Of a stretch of 64,000 bases of DNA, positions 34,208 through 44,289 are shown in pieces (within the stretch, counting starts at the first letter, position 1; every line of letters starts with the position of its first letter). The translations under genes were made by a program, and so were the position numbers. The DNA comes from JADJGC01 sp964576925. Lineage in GTDB: Bacteria > Zixibacteria > MSB-5A5 > CAIYYT01. The notes beneath the pieces were generated by a model. That model made no database searches. It was given only the letters and a program-made list of their open reading frames with translations, and had not been told where the DNA came from. The stretch covers positions 1 through 64,000 of the forward strand of contig CAZNWJ010000012.1 in NCBI GenBank assembly GCA_964576925.1, written 5' to 3'.

Positions 34208-34978
34208 CTACTTGGCAATGCCGCGTTCGGATGATTCGATGAAGTTGACGAGGTGCGCCACTTCGCGCGTCTGCTCAACCTCGCTCTTGACTCGTTCCAG
34301 AGCTTGCGTTGTGTTCAGCTTGGAGCGGAAAATAATGCGAAAGGCTTTTTCCAGGGCAGCGATCGCCTCGGTAGGAAAGTTCCGGCGTGTCAGCCCGACG
34401 TGATTGACTCCCAGGATCTTGTCGGCGTGGAGCGCATACGGGCAGATATCCATCGGTACCCGAAAGCCGCCGCCGACCATCGCGTGCGCGCCGATCTTGA
34501 CAAACTGATGCACCGGCACCATCCCGCCGACTATCGCCCACTCTTCGATCTCGACATGACCCGCCAGGTTGACCGAGTTCGACATGATCACGTGATCGCC
34601 CAGAATGCAGTCGTGCGCAACGTGCGAGTACGCCATCAGCAGGCAATTGGCGCCGACCGTCGTCGTTCCCCGGTGCCGCGTACCGCGATTCAGCGTTGCG
34701 TATTCGCGGATGACCGTATGATCCCCGATCGTGAGTGTCGTCGGTTCGCCGCCGAATTTCAAATCCTGGGGAACTGTGCCGACCACCGCCCCGTGATGAA
34801 TCCTGACTTCGCGGCCAATCCGCGCGCCGGAGGCAATCAGCGCATGCGAGCCGATCGTGGTGCCGTCACCGACCACGACGTCGGCTTCGATCACCGCAAA
34901 CGGACCGACGGTGACGTTCGCCCCCAGTTCAGCGCGTGACGAAATACATGCCGTCGGATGAATTTGGGGTTCGCTCAT
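34208..34978 (-). CDS. lpxA: UDP-N-acetylglucosamine acyltransferase
   Basis: A 256-residue left-handed beta-helix enzyme that moves an R-3-hydroxyacyl chain from ACP to the 3-OH of UDP-GlcNAc, the first step of lipid A synthesis. Hexapeptide repeats run over residues about 7-190, the catalytic His is in AYSHVAHDC (His122, equivalent to E. coli His125), and a helical C-terminal domain follows. It overlaps the lpxC-fabZ stop by 4 bases. If the neighbouring oxidoreductase feeds UDP-GlcNAc3N, this enzyme would act on an amine instead; that is inference. Confidence 0.96.
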   Translation of the reverse strand: MSEPQIHPTACISSRAELGANVTVGPFAVIEADVVVGDGTTIGSHALIASGARIGREVRIHHGAVVGTVPQDLKFGGEPTTLTIGDHTVIREYATLNRGTRHRGTTTVGANCLLMAYSHVAHDCILGDHVIMSNSVNLAGHVEIEEWAIVGGMVPVHQFVKIGAHAMVGGGFRVPMDICPYALHADKILGVNHVGLTRRNFPTEAIAALEKAFRIIFRSKLNTTQALERVKSEVEQTREVAHLVNFIESSERGIAK

Positions 34979-36369
34979 CGATCAACTACTGCCGCCATCA
35001 TTTCCGCTTCACAGACCAGCTGCTCGCCGACGAACGCCTGCCCGGTCATCTTGCAGGTCGAACGTCGGAAAGATATCATTTTCAGCTCAAAGCGCAACTG
35101 GTCGCCGGGAAGCACCGGTTTGCGGAAGCGCACGCCGTCGATCCCCATGAAGTACGCCACCTTCTTGTCGGCGTCGGCAACCGTGTTGAGCAGCAAGAAA
35201 CCGCCCGCCTGCGCCATCGCCTCCACGATCAACACGCCCGGCATAATTGGATGCCCCGGGAAATGGCCATTGAAAAACGGCTCGTTAATCGTCACGTTTT
35301 TGATCGCCGTCACCGATTGCTCCGGCACCAGGTCAATGATCCGGTCGATCAGCAAGAATGGATAGCGGTGCGGCATCACCTTCATAATGGCATTGATATC
35401 GAGCACGTAGTCGCCGGTGCTATGGCCCGTGTATTTCTTGCGCAATTGCTTCTTCTGGAACATCGAGCGCAACTTGCGCGCCAGCGCAACGTTCGCCGCG
35501 TGACCCGAGCGCGCCGCCAGTACGTGACCCTTAATCGGCGCACCGATCAAGAACAAATCGCCGATCAGGTCGACCGCCTTGTGCCGCACCGGTTCATTGT
35601 AGAATCGCAACTGCTTGTCATTAAGAATGCCGGTTTTGCCTATCGTCACATCGCCATCAAGACCAAAAAGTCGTTTGAGCCGGTCGACTTCATTCTGGTC
35701 GATATCATGATCGCAGATGACAATCGCCGAGTCGAGCCTGCCGCCGCGAATGATCCCCTTCTCCTTGAGCATCTCCACTTCGGACAAAAAGCAAAACGTC
35801 CGCGCCGGGGCAAACTCGGTGACAAACTCTTCCTCCAGGCTGACCAGCGAGGTGTACTGCGTCCCGAGCGCCGGGTTTCGGTAATCGACCATGAACGTGA
35901 TGCGAAACTCGTCGCTGGGCACCACCACGATGTCTACCCCGCGATCCTTCTCGCTGTAGCTGACGTGGGTGTCAATTTCGAAGTAATTCTTCGGCTGTCC
36001 CTGTGCGACAATGCCGCCCTTCTGCAAGATCTCCACGAACGGGATTGCGGAACCGTCGAACACCGGCGGCTCAATGTTATCCAGCTCGATAATTAGATTG
36101 TCGATTTGCAGCCCGGCGACAGCCGCCAGGACGTGCTCGACCGTGTGAACTCGCGCTTCCCCCTTCTGCAATACCGTGCCGCGCTCCAGCCCGACCACAT
36201 GGTCAATGTCGGCCGGAACCTCCGGCGAACCGGGTAGGTCGACGCGCACGAACCGCACACCGCTGCCAACTTCGGCGGGTCGGAAGGTAATCGTCGCCTG
36301 ACAGCCCGTGTGTAGCCCGACCCCCGAGCCGCTGCTGGGCTGTTGTATCGTTTGTTGTTCGACAATCAT
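34975..36369 (-). CDS. lpxC-fabZ: Bifunctional LpxC deacetylase / FabZ dehydratase
   Basis: A 464-residue fusion. Residues 1 to about 290 are LpxC, the zinc enzyme that deacetylates UDP-3-O-acyl-GlcNAc: GVGLHTG (near 16-22), HTVEHVLAA with a zinc His (75-83) and FDGSAIPFVEIL. Residues about 310-464 are FabZ, 3-hydroxyacyl-ACP dehydratase: HRYPFLLIDRI and GHFPGHPIMPGVLIVEAMAQ with the catalytic His. The fusion is usual in Bacteroidota and relatives, and may balance acyl-ACP between fatty acid and lipid A synthesis. ATG 36369 has GGGAGG 11 bases upstream. lpxD is not in the window. Confidence 0.96.
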   Translation of the reverse strand: MIVEQQTIQQPSSGSGVGLHTGCQATITFRPAEVGSGVRFVRVDLPGSPEVPADIDHVVGLERGTVLQKGEARVHTVEHVLAAVAGLQIDNLIIELDNIEPPVFDGSAIPFVEILQKGGIVAQGQPKNYFEIDTHVSYSEKDRGVDIVVVPSDEFRITFMVDYRNPALGTQYTSLVSLEEEFVTEFAPARTFCFLSEVEMLKEKGIIRGGRLDSAIVICDHDIDQNEVDRLKRLFGLDGDVTIGKTGILNDKQLRFYNEPVRHKAVDLIGDLFLIGAPIKGHVLAARSGHAANVALARKLRSMFQKKQLRKKYTGHSTGDYVLDINAIMKVMPHRYPFLLIDRIIDLVPEQSVTAIKNVTINEPFFNGHFPGHPIMPGVLIVEAMAQAGGFLLLNTVADADKKVAYFMGIDGVRFRKPVLPGDQLRFELKMISFRRSTCKMTGQAFVGEQLVCEAEMMAAVVDR

Positions 36370-36464
36370 CGACTGTAGTCCTCCCGCGTCTGCCGTAATA
36401 GGGCGGCAAAGTAGCACAGTCGCTGGCGATTTTCAACTGAAATATAGGTCGGATTCGGCCAGGT

Positions 36465-36914
36465 TCACGGCCGCGGACGGCAGACCAGGTAGGGACGCAG
36501 CTTCTGAAGATTCTTCGGCCCGATGCCGTTGACGGCGATCAGTTGTCCGACCGAATCAAACGGGCCGTTTTTATCGCGAAAGTCGATGATGCGGCGACTC
36601 AGGCTCTCGCCGATGAAGGGCAACAGCCGAAGACTCTCGGCGGGAGCGGTGTTGATGTCCAATTGCAGCGGCCGCGACGCCGCGATCCCGGCACTCGTTG
36701 GCTTTGGAGCCGGTGACGATTGTCCTTGCCCGGCGTCGCTTGAGGTCAGGGCCGGCGCTTCCAGCGCTTCAAAGATCAGCCGTGGCGGCAAGCTCTGACG
36801 CGAATGCTCGTATACCATTAACCCCCCGCCGACCAGGGTGACGGCCAGCAGGATGCAAAGGGCGATCGTCTCACCTTTTGTGAATGCAAACACCTCTTTG
36901 ATGCCCGATAACAC
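36465..36914 (-). CDS. ComEA-like helix-hairpin-helix protein
   Basis: A 149-residue protein with one N-terminal membrane helix (about 15-34, TIALCILLAVTLVGGGLMVY), a Pro/Ala-rich linker and a C-terminal double helix-hairpin-helix domain (about 85-147: LDINTAPAESLRLLPFIG and GIGPKNLQKL). This is the ComEA plan: periplasmic double-stranded DNA binding during natural transformation. The GTG start lies directly behind the sprA stop with no gap. comEC and the pilus genes are not here, so a competence role is family knowledge only. Confidence 0.87.
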   Translation of the reverse strand: MLSGIKEVFAFTKGETIALCILLAVTLVGGGLMVYEHSRQSLPPRLIFEALEAPALTSSDAGQGQSSPAPKPTSAGIAASRPLQLDINTAPAESLRLLPFIGESLSRRIIDFRDKNGPFDSVGQLIAVNGIGPKNLQKLRPYLVCRPRP

Positions 36915-39900
36915 TTAGAACCTGATTTCCACCCAGAATTGCAGTTCGCGCACATGCCGGTCGCCGGTGCCGCTCAGATCTTTGGCGTCGGTCCAGCGCG
37001 CCGTCATGCCGCCCTTGATATTCGTCGAGAAATTGTAACTCGCCGACGGCGAAACGGTGAACTCGCTTCGTTCAGACGTAATCGGGTTGTAGCCGGGCTG
37101 GTCGATGACATTGGGGCTGTGATTCTCCGTCCGCGAGTAGCGCCGGCTGACGTCGACATCGACATTCAGCGTCGACTGGATCTTCATCCGACCAAACAAC
37201 GGCAGCCACAGGTTCGAGCCGCCGCGGAAAGTATAGGAAGTTCGCACCGATACCGTATTGGAGAAATCGCGGGTGTCGGTCTGCAATCCGCCGTCCTGCG
37301 TGGCGCCGTCGCGATACTGCAATTTCTTGGCCGTTCCCTTCCCATAGCTGACCGTCGTGCGCAATCCCTGGGCGAACTTCCAGTCGATTCCCGCGGAAAC
37401 CAACGGCGACCAGTCGTCGGCTATCGTCTGGCTGCGCCGGAATCCCGTGGAGACGTTCTCCGCGACGTTATCCTTGCGCGAGAACTTCGAATCGAGCGTA
37501 AACGACCGCGCAAACAACTTCGGAAACAGCAAGAAATCAAGCTTTCCAAAGCGGAACTGCAGGTCGGGCCAAACCGTCGCTTCGTCGCGGGTCTGTTTGG
37601 TCGAGCCATCGCCGATCGAGAACGACCAGGCGACGCCTACCGAGACTCCCAGCGGCAGCCGCACACCCGAACGTGCGCCATAACCGCGTGTCCGCGTATA
37701 TGAATCCAACTGGTTGGTGCCGAACTGCCCCGCCTGGCGTCGCGCATTCGGCTCGGACGAAAACCCGAGCCGGTACCACCAACTGGGCCGCTCGACGAAT
37801 CCGTCGAGCGATATCCGCTCGTCCCATTTGTAGGTAACCGCCACCGGGTCAATCTGGTCGGTGAATAACCGCACGAATCGCAGCGGGTATTCATATACCG
37901 GGCGGCCGGGCACCTTTTGCTCCTTCACCTCAGGCTTCGCCTTTGAGGTGTCGCTGGAAGCGCCGCGCCGCAGTGAATCGAGATCACCTACCTTGCCCTT
38001 GGGTTTTGGCGGCGGCGTGCGTCCGCGTGCCGGGGCACCGCCCTTGTTGCTGCCCAGGAGCTTCTGAATGTTGAGCGTTGCTGAAGCCGTCAGACCGCGC
38101 GAGCTGTTGATTCGCCGCGAGGTCGAAGTATCCGCAATCGACGACTGGTCAAAGGTCTCGTCGTGCGTCGAAGAAAAGCCAAACTTGGTGCCGGTGATAA
38201 ACGGCAGAATGTTGGGCGTGTAGTTCATCGTGAAGGATTCGTTGTACCGCCGTTCCTGCCCCAGTTTGACATCTTTGGGATTGAACGAGAACTTGACGCG
38301 CGCCGGATCGCTGATATCGCGGTCGGTATTCATCCGGTAGCTGACGTCGACACCCGTCAGCGGGTTGGCGCCGGTATCAAAAGAGCCCCGCAGCGTGCGC
38401 GTATAGCGGTTGGTCCCTACATTGAAGTTGTTTACGCGCTCCTCGGTGACCCGGTTGATCTCGCCGTCAAGGTTGAAACGATTCGGCAGCGGGTTGAATT
38501 GCGTTAACGTAACGCGTTTCGGAATCAGCGGCATGCCGCCCAGCCAGGAGAAAATCCCGAGACCGCCTTTGATCGGCGACACCGCCCCGTAACGCCCCTT
38601 CGCCGTATATCGCTCGGAATTGTTCACCGGCATCGTCGGCGTTCGCGAGGTCGTCTTGTTGTACGAGAAGCTCGATGTGAACTTGTTCAAGAAGACGGTG
38701 TAGAGCGGATGACTGGTCTTTTTGTTCCATCTCTCGCTGATCGTAAAGCCCTGGTTGGTCGTGATGCTCTTTTCGGCCTCAAGGCGATCGCCGGGAACCA
38801 CGATATCCGATCCCGTGATTAGTCGCGGCGACAGCTCGCTGCGCGACCAGTTGTAAGAGAACGGTATCTGCACGCTCTCGAAGGTTGAGAAAAATTTGTC
38901 AAGATTGAAGCTGAACGAATAGCCGTACTGCGTGTTCTGGCTGCCGCTGCCAAGATCGCGCCGGTCGGCCTGCGTCAGCGTCCGGAAGAACTCGTCGGTC
39001 TTGGTGTAATTGGCGCTGAAAGAGGCCACGTCGCCAAACGACATCGATCCCTGAATGAACGCGGCCGTGCCTTTGTCGCGCCGCACCTCCGTGCATCGCA
39101 ACTCGTCAATCCAGATGTTCCCTGTCGCGAGTTCCGTCGCTGCCAGGGAGTCTATATTGGTAATGCCGAGCGCATAGAATTTTACCCGCGTGATTGACGG
39201 ATTGCCAAATACGCGGTACTTCCCTTCGGCATATTCATTGGTGTCGGGATACTCCGCTTTAAGCTCCTGGAGCTTGAGTTTGATCTGCGTGATCTCTTCG
39301 AACGGCAGATCGATCGCCGCCTCGGCATCCCACCCTTCCTTGATCACCGTGCGATACTCGTAATAGTTGTTCTCGTCCGGTCCAAACCGGAAGAAGAACT
39401 GCAAATTCTCGCGATCCTGGTCGCCGTGAATCCACATCTGCATTCGGCGGTAACCGCTGAGGTCCTGTTGCTTGAACGGAATCTTCTCCGCCATGCCGCT
39501 GTCGCCGGGGGCAAAATTCACGAAGTCGAGACGCAGAGACTGCTCGCGCTCGCGCAGCCCCGTCGTCTTGTCGTAGAATCCTTCAACACCCGGCGGCGGA
39601 CTATAGATGGCGTCCTCCTCGGTGTTGACTACGGACACTTCAAATCGCGTGTCCTCGGTGCGCATGCGATCAACCGGAAGCAGCGGCAGCGCTTCCCAGG
39701 AGTTCTTCGTCAGTTCAAATTCGGCAATTTCGACATAGGCCGTGTCCCGCTCGATGCCGTCAAGCCAGATGCGCACCGACTGAATATTCGCCTTGCTCGC
39801 CGAGCCGACGATCTGGTCGAGCACCGTGCTGTCCTGGAACGGTATGCGCATCGTGTACCAACCGTTGCGCTCAGTGCCCTCGACGCGGAACGGGTTGTCT

Positions 39901-42900
39901 GCCAGATCGACCCGGTAAGAAAAATACGCATTGGCCGAATTGAGCACCAGGCGGCCGTCGTTGTTGAAATCTTCGCTGTCCGGGCGGTTTCCGCGTGCCA
40001 GGTCTTCGCGGTTGCCCTCCGTCCCGTTGATCTTTTCGTAATTGTCGCGTTCGCTTGAATCGTACGCCCAATTGTCACCGGCCGGGTCGACGCAGCTCTC
40101 GCCCGCCGCCGGACAATTATAATTAGCCGGCGCCGTGCCAGCAGCGCACAGTTCGCATTCCTGGGCGTCGCTCAGACCGTCGAGCCCCCTGTCGGTCGTC
40201 TCGTCAACGAAGTTCTTCGACGCATCTTCCGTTTCTTTCAGGCCGTTGCCGTTGAGATCCTCGCTAATCTCGCCCGCGTCGATGTGCAACACCCCGACTT
40301 CGCCGCGCATACGGATCTCGATAAAGCGCGTCTTCTCCTGGTTGTAGGCGCTGGGCGAAAGCGGCCGCATAATGCCGCCAAACGACCTGTTCTTCTCACG
40401 CCCGTTGGTGTCTCGCGGTACGACACGCAAGATCAGCACATTGGTGCGATTCTCGCCGCCCCGTACTTCGCGCTCATAGATGTCGGTAATCGGTACCTGG
40501 TCGTAGGGGTTGTACCAGATCACCCGCGCCGGTGCCGCGCTGTTGGTGTCGAGCTGCTCCGGTAAGGCAATCGGTCCCCAGCCGGATCGCAACACACCCA
40601 GGCTATAGCGTTCCTTCGAACCCTCAAAGTCGTCAATTGACGCTTCCCCCTTCACGTTCGGGTTCGGCGCCGACTGCCCGATTTCGCCGGCAAGCGTTAT
40701 CCGCGACGACTGCTTGGTATCGATCAGCGGCAGCAGGTTGATCAACTTCGACGGGGTCTCGGACTCAAAACTATAGGACGCGTCGAAGTCCAGGTTAAGG
40801 AACGTCGCCTGCTCCTCGCCCAGTTTCGGCTTGCGGTCGGTTTCCTTCTCGGACTTGTAGAGCACCGTCGAGCCGACCTTGAGATTCTGCATCACCTCGT
40901 ACTCGCCGCGCATGCCGAGCAGCGTCTTCTTTTCTGCCGTGATCAACGGCGCATACTCGTACTCGACTTTAACGTCAGAGGATGCCGCCAGCGCCTCTTC
41001 GTTGAGGAACGTAATCGAACCGGACTGGTAGTTGATTTGGTAGTCGGTGTCTCGTGTCAGCGTCCGGCCGTTCAGAGTGACTGATTCAGACCCCTCGACA
41101 ATATCAAATTGACCGAGCTGAAATGAGCTTTGCCGCGTCGCCGAGGTGACAAGCAGATAGTACTTGGACTTTTCCTGCCGATCCTGATTATTCGGCGCTG
41201 CATCATAGATCACCGGCACGCGTTCAGACAAGACTTCGCTGTCGAACGGCCGCCGCGAGGGCAGCCGCAGGTGTCCGCGATAGCGGTCAAGAATCTGCTG
41301 ATTGAAAGCGTCGATCACGCCATTGTTGTCGTTATCGAGCCCCAACAGGCCGATGTACAGCGTGCCGTTTTGATTGTCCAGGTCGGCATCACGATTCTCG
41401 CTGGTGTTCTGAGCTTGTCCCTTGAAAATCTCTGCCTTGAAATCGTCCGGGTTGTCTACCCGACCTACGTCGTAGACGTTTCGCCAGAGATAGTCCCAGG
41501 TCACAAAGTGCGGCAGCGGATTGTAGTGTTTGATGAGTTTCAGCCTGTAAGGATTCTCCTGAGTGCCGCCCTCCGTATTGCCCACTGAAATGATCGTATC
41601 CCGTCCATCGTTCAGGCGCCGCCGATATTCGATGAAGATGCCGACCGCAACCGACGCCTGCACCGGCCGGTCAAAGATGACATAGTGCTCGGTCGGATGC
41701 ACCAGGAGCACGTTGGCCTGGTCGCAGCCCTGTAAGTCTGAGCAGTACGGAATAAACGTCCCCGTGATGAACTCCTCCGCGTACTTCGTCGGCGCGTATG
41801 GATCAACGGCGACATCCGCGAACACCTTTGCGACATTCGGATTGCTCGTTTCGCGATACGAGACAAACACCTGCCACCGCGTAATGCTGTCCCCCGGCGC
41901 CAGGTCGGCGAATGAAAAAATGGTATCGCGTCTGGTAAGATCGAAGTAGACGTTGTCGAGATAACTCCAGTCGCGAATGATGCGGCTGGAGGCGGATGCG
42001 CCGGCATTGAACTGCGCGGATTTGTTCGACGATTTTTCCTGCGACATGATACCGGTGAGCTTCAGCCCGCCCAGTTCGGCCGTGGTCTTGACACCGAACA
42101 ACCCTTGAATCCGCTGCGAATAGCCGATAAACCGCGTCGACGGCAGCGAAAGGTTGGTGTTGCCCAGCTCGATCGTCTTGATCACGTCGTCTTCCCCGCC
42201 CTTGTAACGCAATTGTATCCGGTTGGCCAGCGTTTCCTGGCGCTTGGAATCCTGGTTGACATCGACGAAGATCTTCGAGCCGATCGTCCCCGAAATATTG
42301 AAATTGGAGATCTGCTCCATCTGCAGCGAGGGAAACTTGCTCTGCCCCTGCAGCGAAGTCTGCCCGTCCTGCCACTGGCTGCGCCCGGCGAACGAAATCT
42401 TGTAATAGCCGTTCACCTTCAGCCCGGCGCCGCCTTCGCCGATGATCGACTTGATTGCCTTTGGGGTGCGAATCGGAATCTCGAATTCCAGCAATCCGCC
42501 GCCACCCTGCTGCAATCGTCGCGACTGCGCGTTCTTGATCGCTTCTCGGAAAACCCGCCGTGTGTTAACCTCTATCAGTTGTTCTCTCAGCGCATTCGGC
42601 TCGATCGCCATGGGCACGGAGAAACCCGTGAACCGGCCATATCCCTGGTTGAACAATAGCAGCCCGCTATAGTCCTGATAATTGAAAGTCAGACTTCGCT
42701 TGGTGTAATTCGATTCAATCAGGCCGCGCGGTTCCAAAGAGTTCGAAAACCCGATCTCGGGAGCGCGAGTCTCGATCTTTGTTATTGGGCTCGGTGGAGT
42801 CTGGAGTTTAATGCGAACGCCGACAGCCCCAAGCGCTTGCGGGATGTTCACCACTAACCCGACGCTCAGGATGGCGTGGAAGAGTACTATGTTAAGTAGA

Positions 42901-42935
42901 ATTCGTTTCAACGGATCACAGGGCGAAAAATTCAT
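36915..42935 (-). CDS. sprA: SprA/Sov-like giant outer-membrane protein, putative type IX secretion translocon
   Basis: A 2006-residue protein with an N-terminal signal peptide (hydrophobic about 11-37) and a C-terminus in beta-barrel style (FWVEIRF). It matches the SprA family of T9SS translocons in order: NQGYGRFTGFSVPMAIEPNA (near 95), GEGGAGLKVNGYYKISFAGR, QISNFNISGTIGSKIFVDVN, KGEASIDDFEGSK and acidic Asp/Asn-rich calcium-like segments (DNDNNGVIDAFN, DLNGNGLKETED, SEDFNNDGRL). In Flavobacterium SprA is a 36-strand barrel through which folded cargo leaves. This one is somewhat shorter than the roughly 2400 residues known there. It sits between murB (32 bases) and comEA (0 bases). Confidence in the family is high; that a full T9SS exists is inference. 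Confidence 0.88.
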   Translation of the reverse strand: MNFSPCDPLKRILLNIVLFHAILSVGLVVNIPQALGAVGVRIKLQTPPSPITKIETRAPEIGFSNSLEPRGLIESNYTKRSLTFNYQDYSGLLLFNQGYGRFTGFSVPMAIEPNALREQLIEVNTRRVFREAIKNAQSRRLQQGGGGLLEFEIPIRTPKAIKSIIGEGGAGLKVNGYYKISFAGRSQWQDGQTSLQGQSKFPSLQMEQISNFNISGTIGSKIFVDVNQDSKRQETLANRIQLRYKGGEDDVIKTIELGNTNLSLPSTRFIGYSQRIQGLFGVKTTAELGGLKLTGIMSQEKSSNKSAQFNAGASASSRIIRDWSYLDNVYFDLTRRDTIFSFADLAPGDSITRWQVFVSYRETSNPNVAKVFADVAVDPYAPTKYAEEFITGTFIPYCSDLQGCDQANVLLVHPTEHYVIFDRPVQASVAVGIFIEYRRRLNDGRDTIISVGNTEGGTQENPYRLKLIKHYNPLPHFVTWDYLWRNVYDVGRVDNPDDFKAEIFKGQAQNTSENRDADLDNQNGTLYIGLLGLDNDNNGVIDAFNQQILDRYRGHLRLPSRRPFDSEVLSERVPVIYDAAPNNQDRQEKSKYYLLVTSATRQSSFQLGQFDIVEGSESVTLNGRTLTRDTDYQINYQSGSITFLNEEALAASSDVKVEYEYAPLITAEKKTLLGMRGEYEVMQNLKVGSTVLYKSEKETDRKPKLGEEQATFLNLDFDASYSFESETPSKLINLLPLIDTKQSSRITLAGEIGQSAPNPNVKGEASIDDFEGSKERYSLGVLRSGWGPIALPEQLDTNSAAPARVIWYNPYDQVPITDIYEREVRGGENRTNVLILRVVPRDTNGREKNRSFGGIMRPLSPSAYNQEKTRFIEIRMRGEVGVLHIDAGEISEDLNGNGLKETEDASKNFVDETTDRGLDGLSDAQECELCAAGTAPANYNCPAAGESCVDPAGDNWAYDSSERDNYEKINGTEGNREDLARGNRPDSEDFNNDGRLVLNSANAYFSYRVDLADNPFRVEGTERNGWYTMRIPFQDSTVLDQIVGSASKANIQSVRIWLDGIERDTAYVEIAEFELTKNSWEALPLLPVDRMRTEDTRFEVSVVNTEEDAIYSPPPGVEGFYDKTTGLREREQSLRLDFVNFAPGDSGMAEKIPFKQQDLSGYRRMQMWIHGDQDRENLQFFFRFGPDENNYYEYRTVIKEGWDAEAAIDLPFEEITQIKLKLQELKAEYPDTNEYAEGKYRVFGNPSITRVKFYALGITNIDSLAATELATGNIWIDELRCTEVRRDKGTAAFIQGSMSFGDVASFSANYTKTDEFFRTLTQADRRDLGSGSQNTQYGYSFSFNLDKFFSTFESVQIPFSYNWSRSELSPRLITGSDIVVPGDRLEAEKSITTNQGFTISERWNKKTSHPLYTVFLNKFTSSFSYNKTTSRTPTMPVNNSERYTAKGRYGAVSPIKGGLGIFSWLGGMPLIPKRVTLTQFNPLPNRFNLDGEINRVTEERVNNFNVGTNRYTRTLRGSFDTGANPLTGVDVSYRMNTDRDISDPARVKFSFNPKDVKLGQERRYNESFTMNYTPNILPFITGTKFGFSSTHDETFDQSSIADTSTSRRINSSRGLTASATLNIQKLLGSNKGGAPARGRTPPPKPKGKVGDLDSLRRGASSDTSKAKPEVKEQKVPGRPVYEYPLRFVRLFTDQIDPVAVTYKWDERISLDGFVERPSWWYRLGFSSEPNARRQAGQFGTNQLDSYTRTRGYGARSGVRLPLGVSVGVAWSFSIGDGSTKQTRDEATVWPDLQFRFGKLDFLLFPKLFARSFTLDSKFSRKDNVAENVSTGFRRSQTIADDWSPLVSAGIDWKFAQGLRTTVSYGKGTAKKLQYRDGATQDGGLQTDTRDFSNTVSVRTSYTFRGGSNLWLPLFGRMKIQSTLNVDVDVSRRYSRTENHSPNVIDQPGYNPITSERSEFTVSPSASYNFSTNIKGGMTARWTDAKDLSGTGDRHVRELQFWVEIRF

Positions 42936-42967
42936 TCGTTATCTATAATTGTCGATACTTCCCTCCG

Positions 42968-43888
42968 TTAGCTGAAGTCTCCCAGCAATACTACTTCTTC
43001 ATTAAGCTCAACGCCATAGGCTTCTTTGACTTTTTGCTTCAACAGCAGCGACAACTCCCTCACTTGAGACGCCGTTGCGCCGCCTTTGTTGATCAGGATA
43101 TTGGCATGATTTGGGTAGACGCCGGCATTTCCTACTGCCGTCTGCTTGGCGCCGACTTGCTCCAAGAGGAATCCGGCGGCGATCTTACCGTGCGGCGCCG
43201 TTTTATCCTCGATATTCTTGAAAAAACACCCCGCCGAGATGTCCTCGTGCGGGTGCCGCGACCAGCGCTGTTCCAGTATTTCCGCCGCCCGATCCCTTAG
43301 CATATCGATATCGTCCTGTTTCAGGGCGAAACGCGCCGACAGCACAATGTTCTTTGACCACTTAAGGTTGGAGTGCCGATACTTGAATCCGAGATGCTCT
43401 CTGCTCTCTGTGTACAGACCGCGCTCAGGATGGTACAACTCAACATCGAGTAGCGCATCCGATATCGACTGCCCATAAGCCCCGGCATTCCCGACGATTG
43501 CTCCCCCCACGGTGCCCGCAATGCCGGATAACGACTCCAGCCCGCCGAGTCCCTTCTCGACCGCAATCTCTACCATCTTCGCCAGCGAATAGGCTGCGCC
43601 GACGCTTATCTGCGTACCAGTGATCTTCAGCGTTTCGATCTTGGGCAGGATAATCATGCCGCGATAGCCTTTGTCGGATGCCAGAACATTCGACCCGCCG
43701 CCGAGCACGAAATAGTCGATCTCCTCGCGCTGGCAGAGCGTCACCGCCTCGACTACCTGCGCGGGAGTCGCGCAGAATGCGACCAAATCTGCCGGCCCGC
43801 CAAGACCAAAAGTCGTGAGTTTGGCCAGGGGGTAATCGCGTTCAAGGCGAAACCCCACTTGCATATTTGCCAGAGTTTTATTCGACAA
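42968..43888 (-). CDS. murB: UDP-N-acetylenolpyruvoylglucosamine reductase
   Basis: A 306-residue FAD enzyme that reduces UDP-GlcNAc-enolpyruvate to UDP-MurNAc in peptidoglycan synthesis. Signatures are TTFGLGGPAD, LGGGSNVLASD (FAD), GIAGTVGGAIVGNAGAYG and the catalytic serine region SAGCFFKN. The TTG at 43888 is chosen because AGGAGA lies 8 bases upstream; the open frame runs on to 43936 without a good site. It is upstream of sprA in the same run. Confidence 0.95.
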   Translation of the reverse strand: MSNKTLANMQVGFRLERDYPLAKLTTFGLGGPADLVAFCATPAQVVEAVTLCQREEIDYFVLGGGSNVLASDKGYRGMIILPKIETLKITGTQISVGAAYSLAKMVEIAVEKGLGGLESLSGIAGTVGGAIVGNAGAYGQSISDALLDVELYHPERGLYTESREHLGFKYRHSNLKWSKNIVLSARFALKQDDIDMLRDRAAEILEQRWSRHPHEDISAGCFFKNIEDKTAPHGKIAAGFLLEQVGAKQTAVGNAGVYPNHANILINKGGATASQVRELSLLLKQKVKEAYGVELNEEVVLLGDFS

Positions 43889-43974
43889 CGGTGATTTCTC
43901 CTGCTTACGCCTGTTGTGTAGTATTGGCGCCCTCAAATGGCGCAGAAGCTTTTGTGTTTGTTTGGCATCACCCT

Positions 43975-44289
43975 TTAATTTTTACTTTCGGGTGGCGCCG
44001 TTGTTCCGGTTTTTTGCTCCTGTTTAGCTTCATCGACATAGTTCATCTGAAGTTCAGCCAAAAGTCGCGCCATCAGCTTGCTCTCGAATTCATCGAGATT
44101 TCCGGCGGTCTTCTGTTTGAGCATCTCCATCATCTCGATGGTCGCCTGCGCCTGCTCCAGGTCGCGCTCGATCTTGCCTGACATCGGGTTCATGATCTTC
44201 CCCAATTGCTGCATCCCTGCTGCATGCAGGCTGAAGACCAGCGCAGCAAACAGCGCCTGATCCCGATTCTCACCGCCGGTTTGCGTCAC
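43975..44289 (-). CDS. DUF1844 family protein
   Basis: A 104-residue helical protein of the DUF1844 family (FAALVFSLHAAGMQQLGKI and ATIEMMEMLKQKTAGNLDEF are the family core). Function is unknown. The GTG at 44289 has GGAGG 9 bases upstream and overlaps the end of the 73-residue gene by 20 bases. The Lys/Glu/Thr tail after residue 90 is low complexity. Confidence 0.82.
   Translation of the reverse strand: MTQTGGENRDQALFAALVFSLHAAGMQQLGKIMNPMSGKIERDLEQAQATIEMMEMLKQKTAGNLDEFESKLMARLLAELQMNYVDEAKQEQKTGTTAPPESKN

Noticed and set aside
34936..36096. Plus-strand 386-codon frame
   Set aside because: Shadow of lpxC-fabZ on the opposite strand, without a ribosome site or family features.
36465..36914. 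Part of a competence locus
   Set aside because: Only the ComEA-like gene is present; no comEC or pilus genes, so a competence system cannot be claimed from this window.
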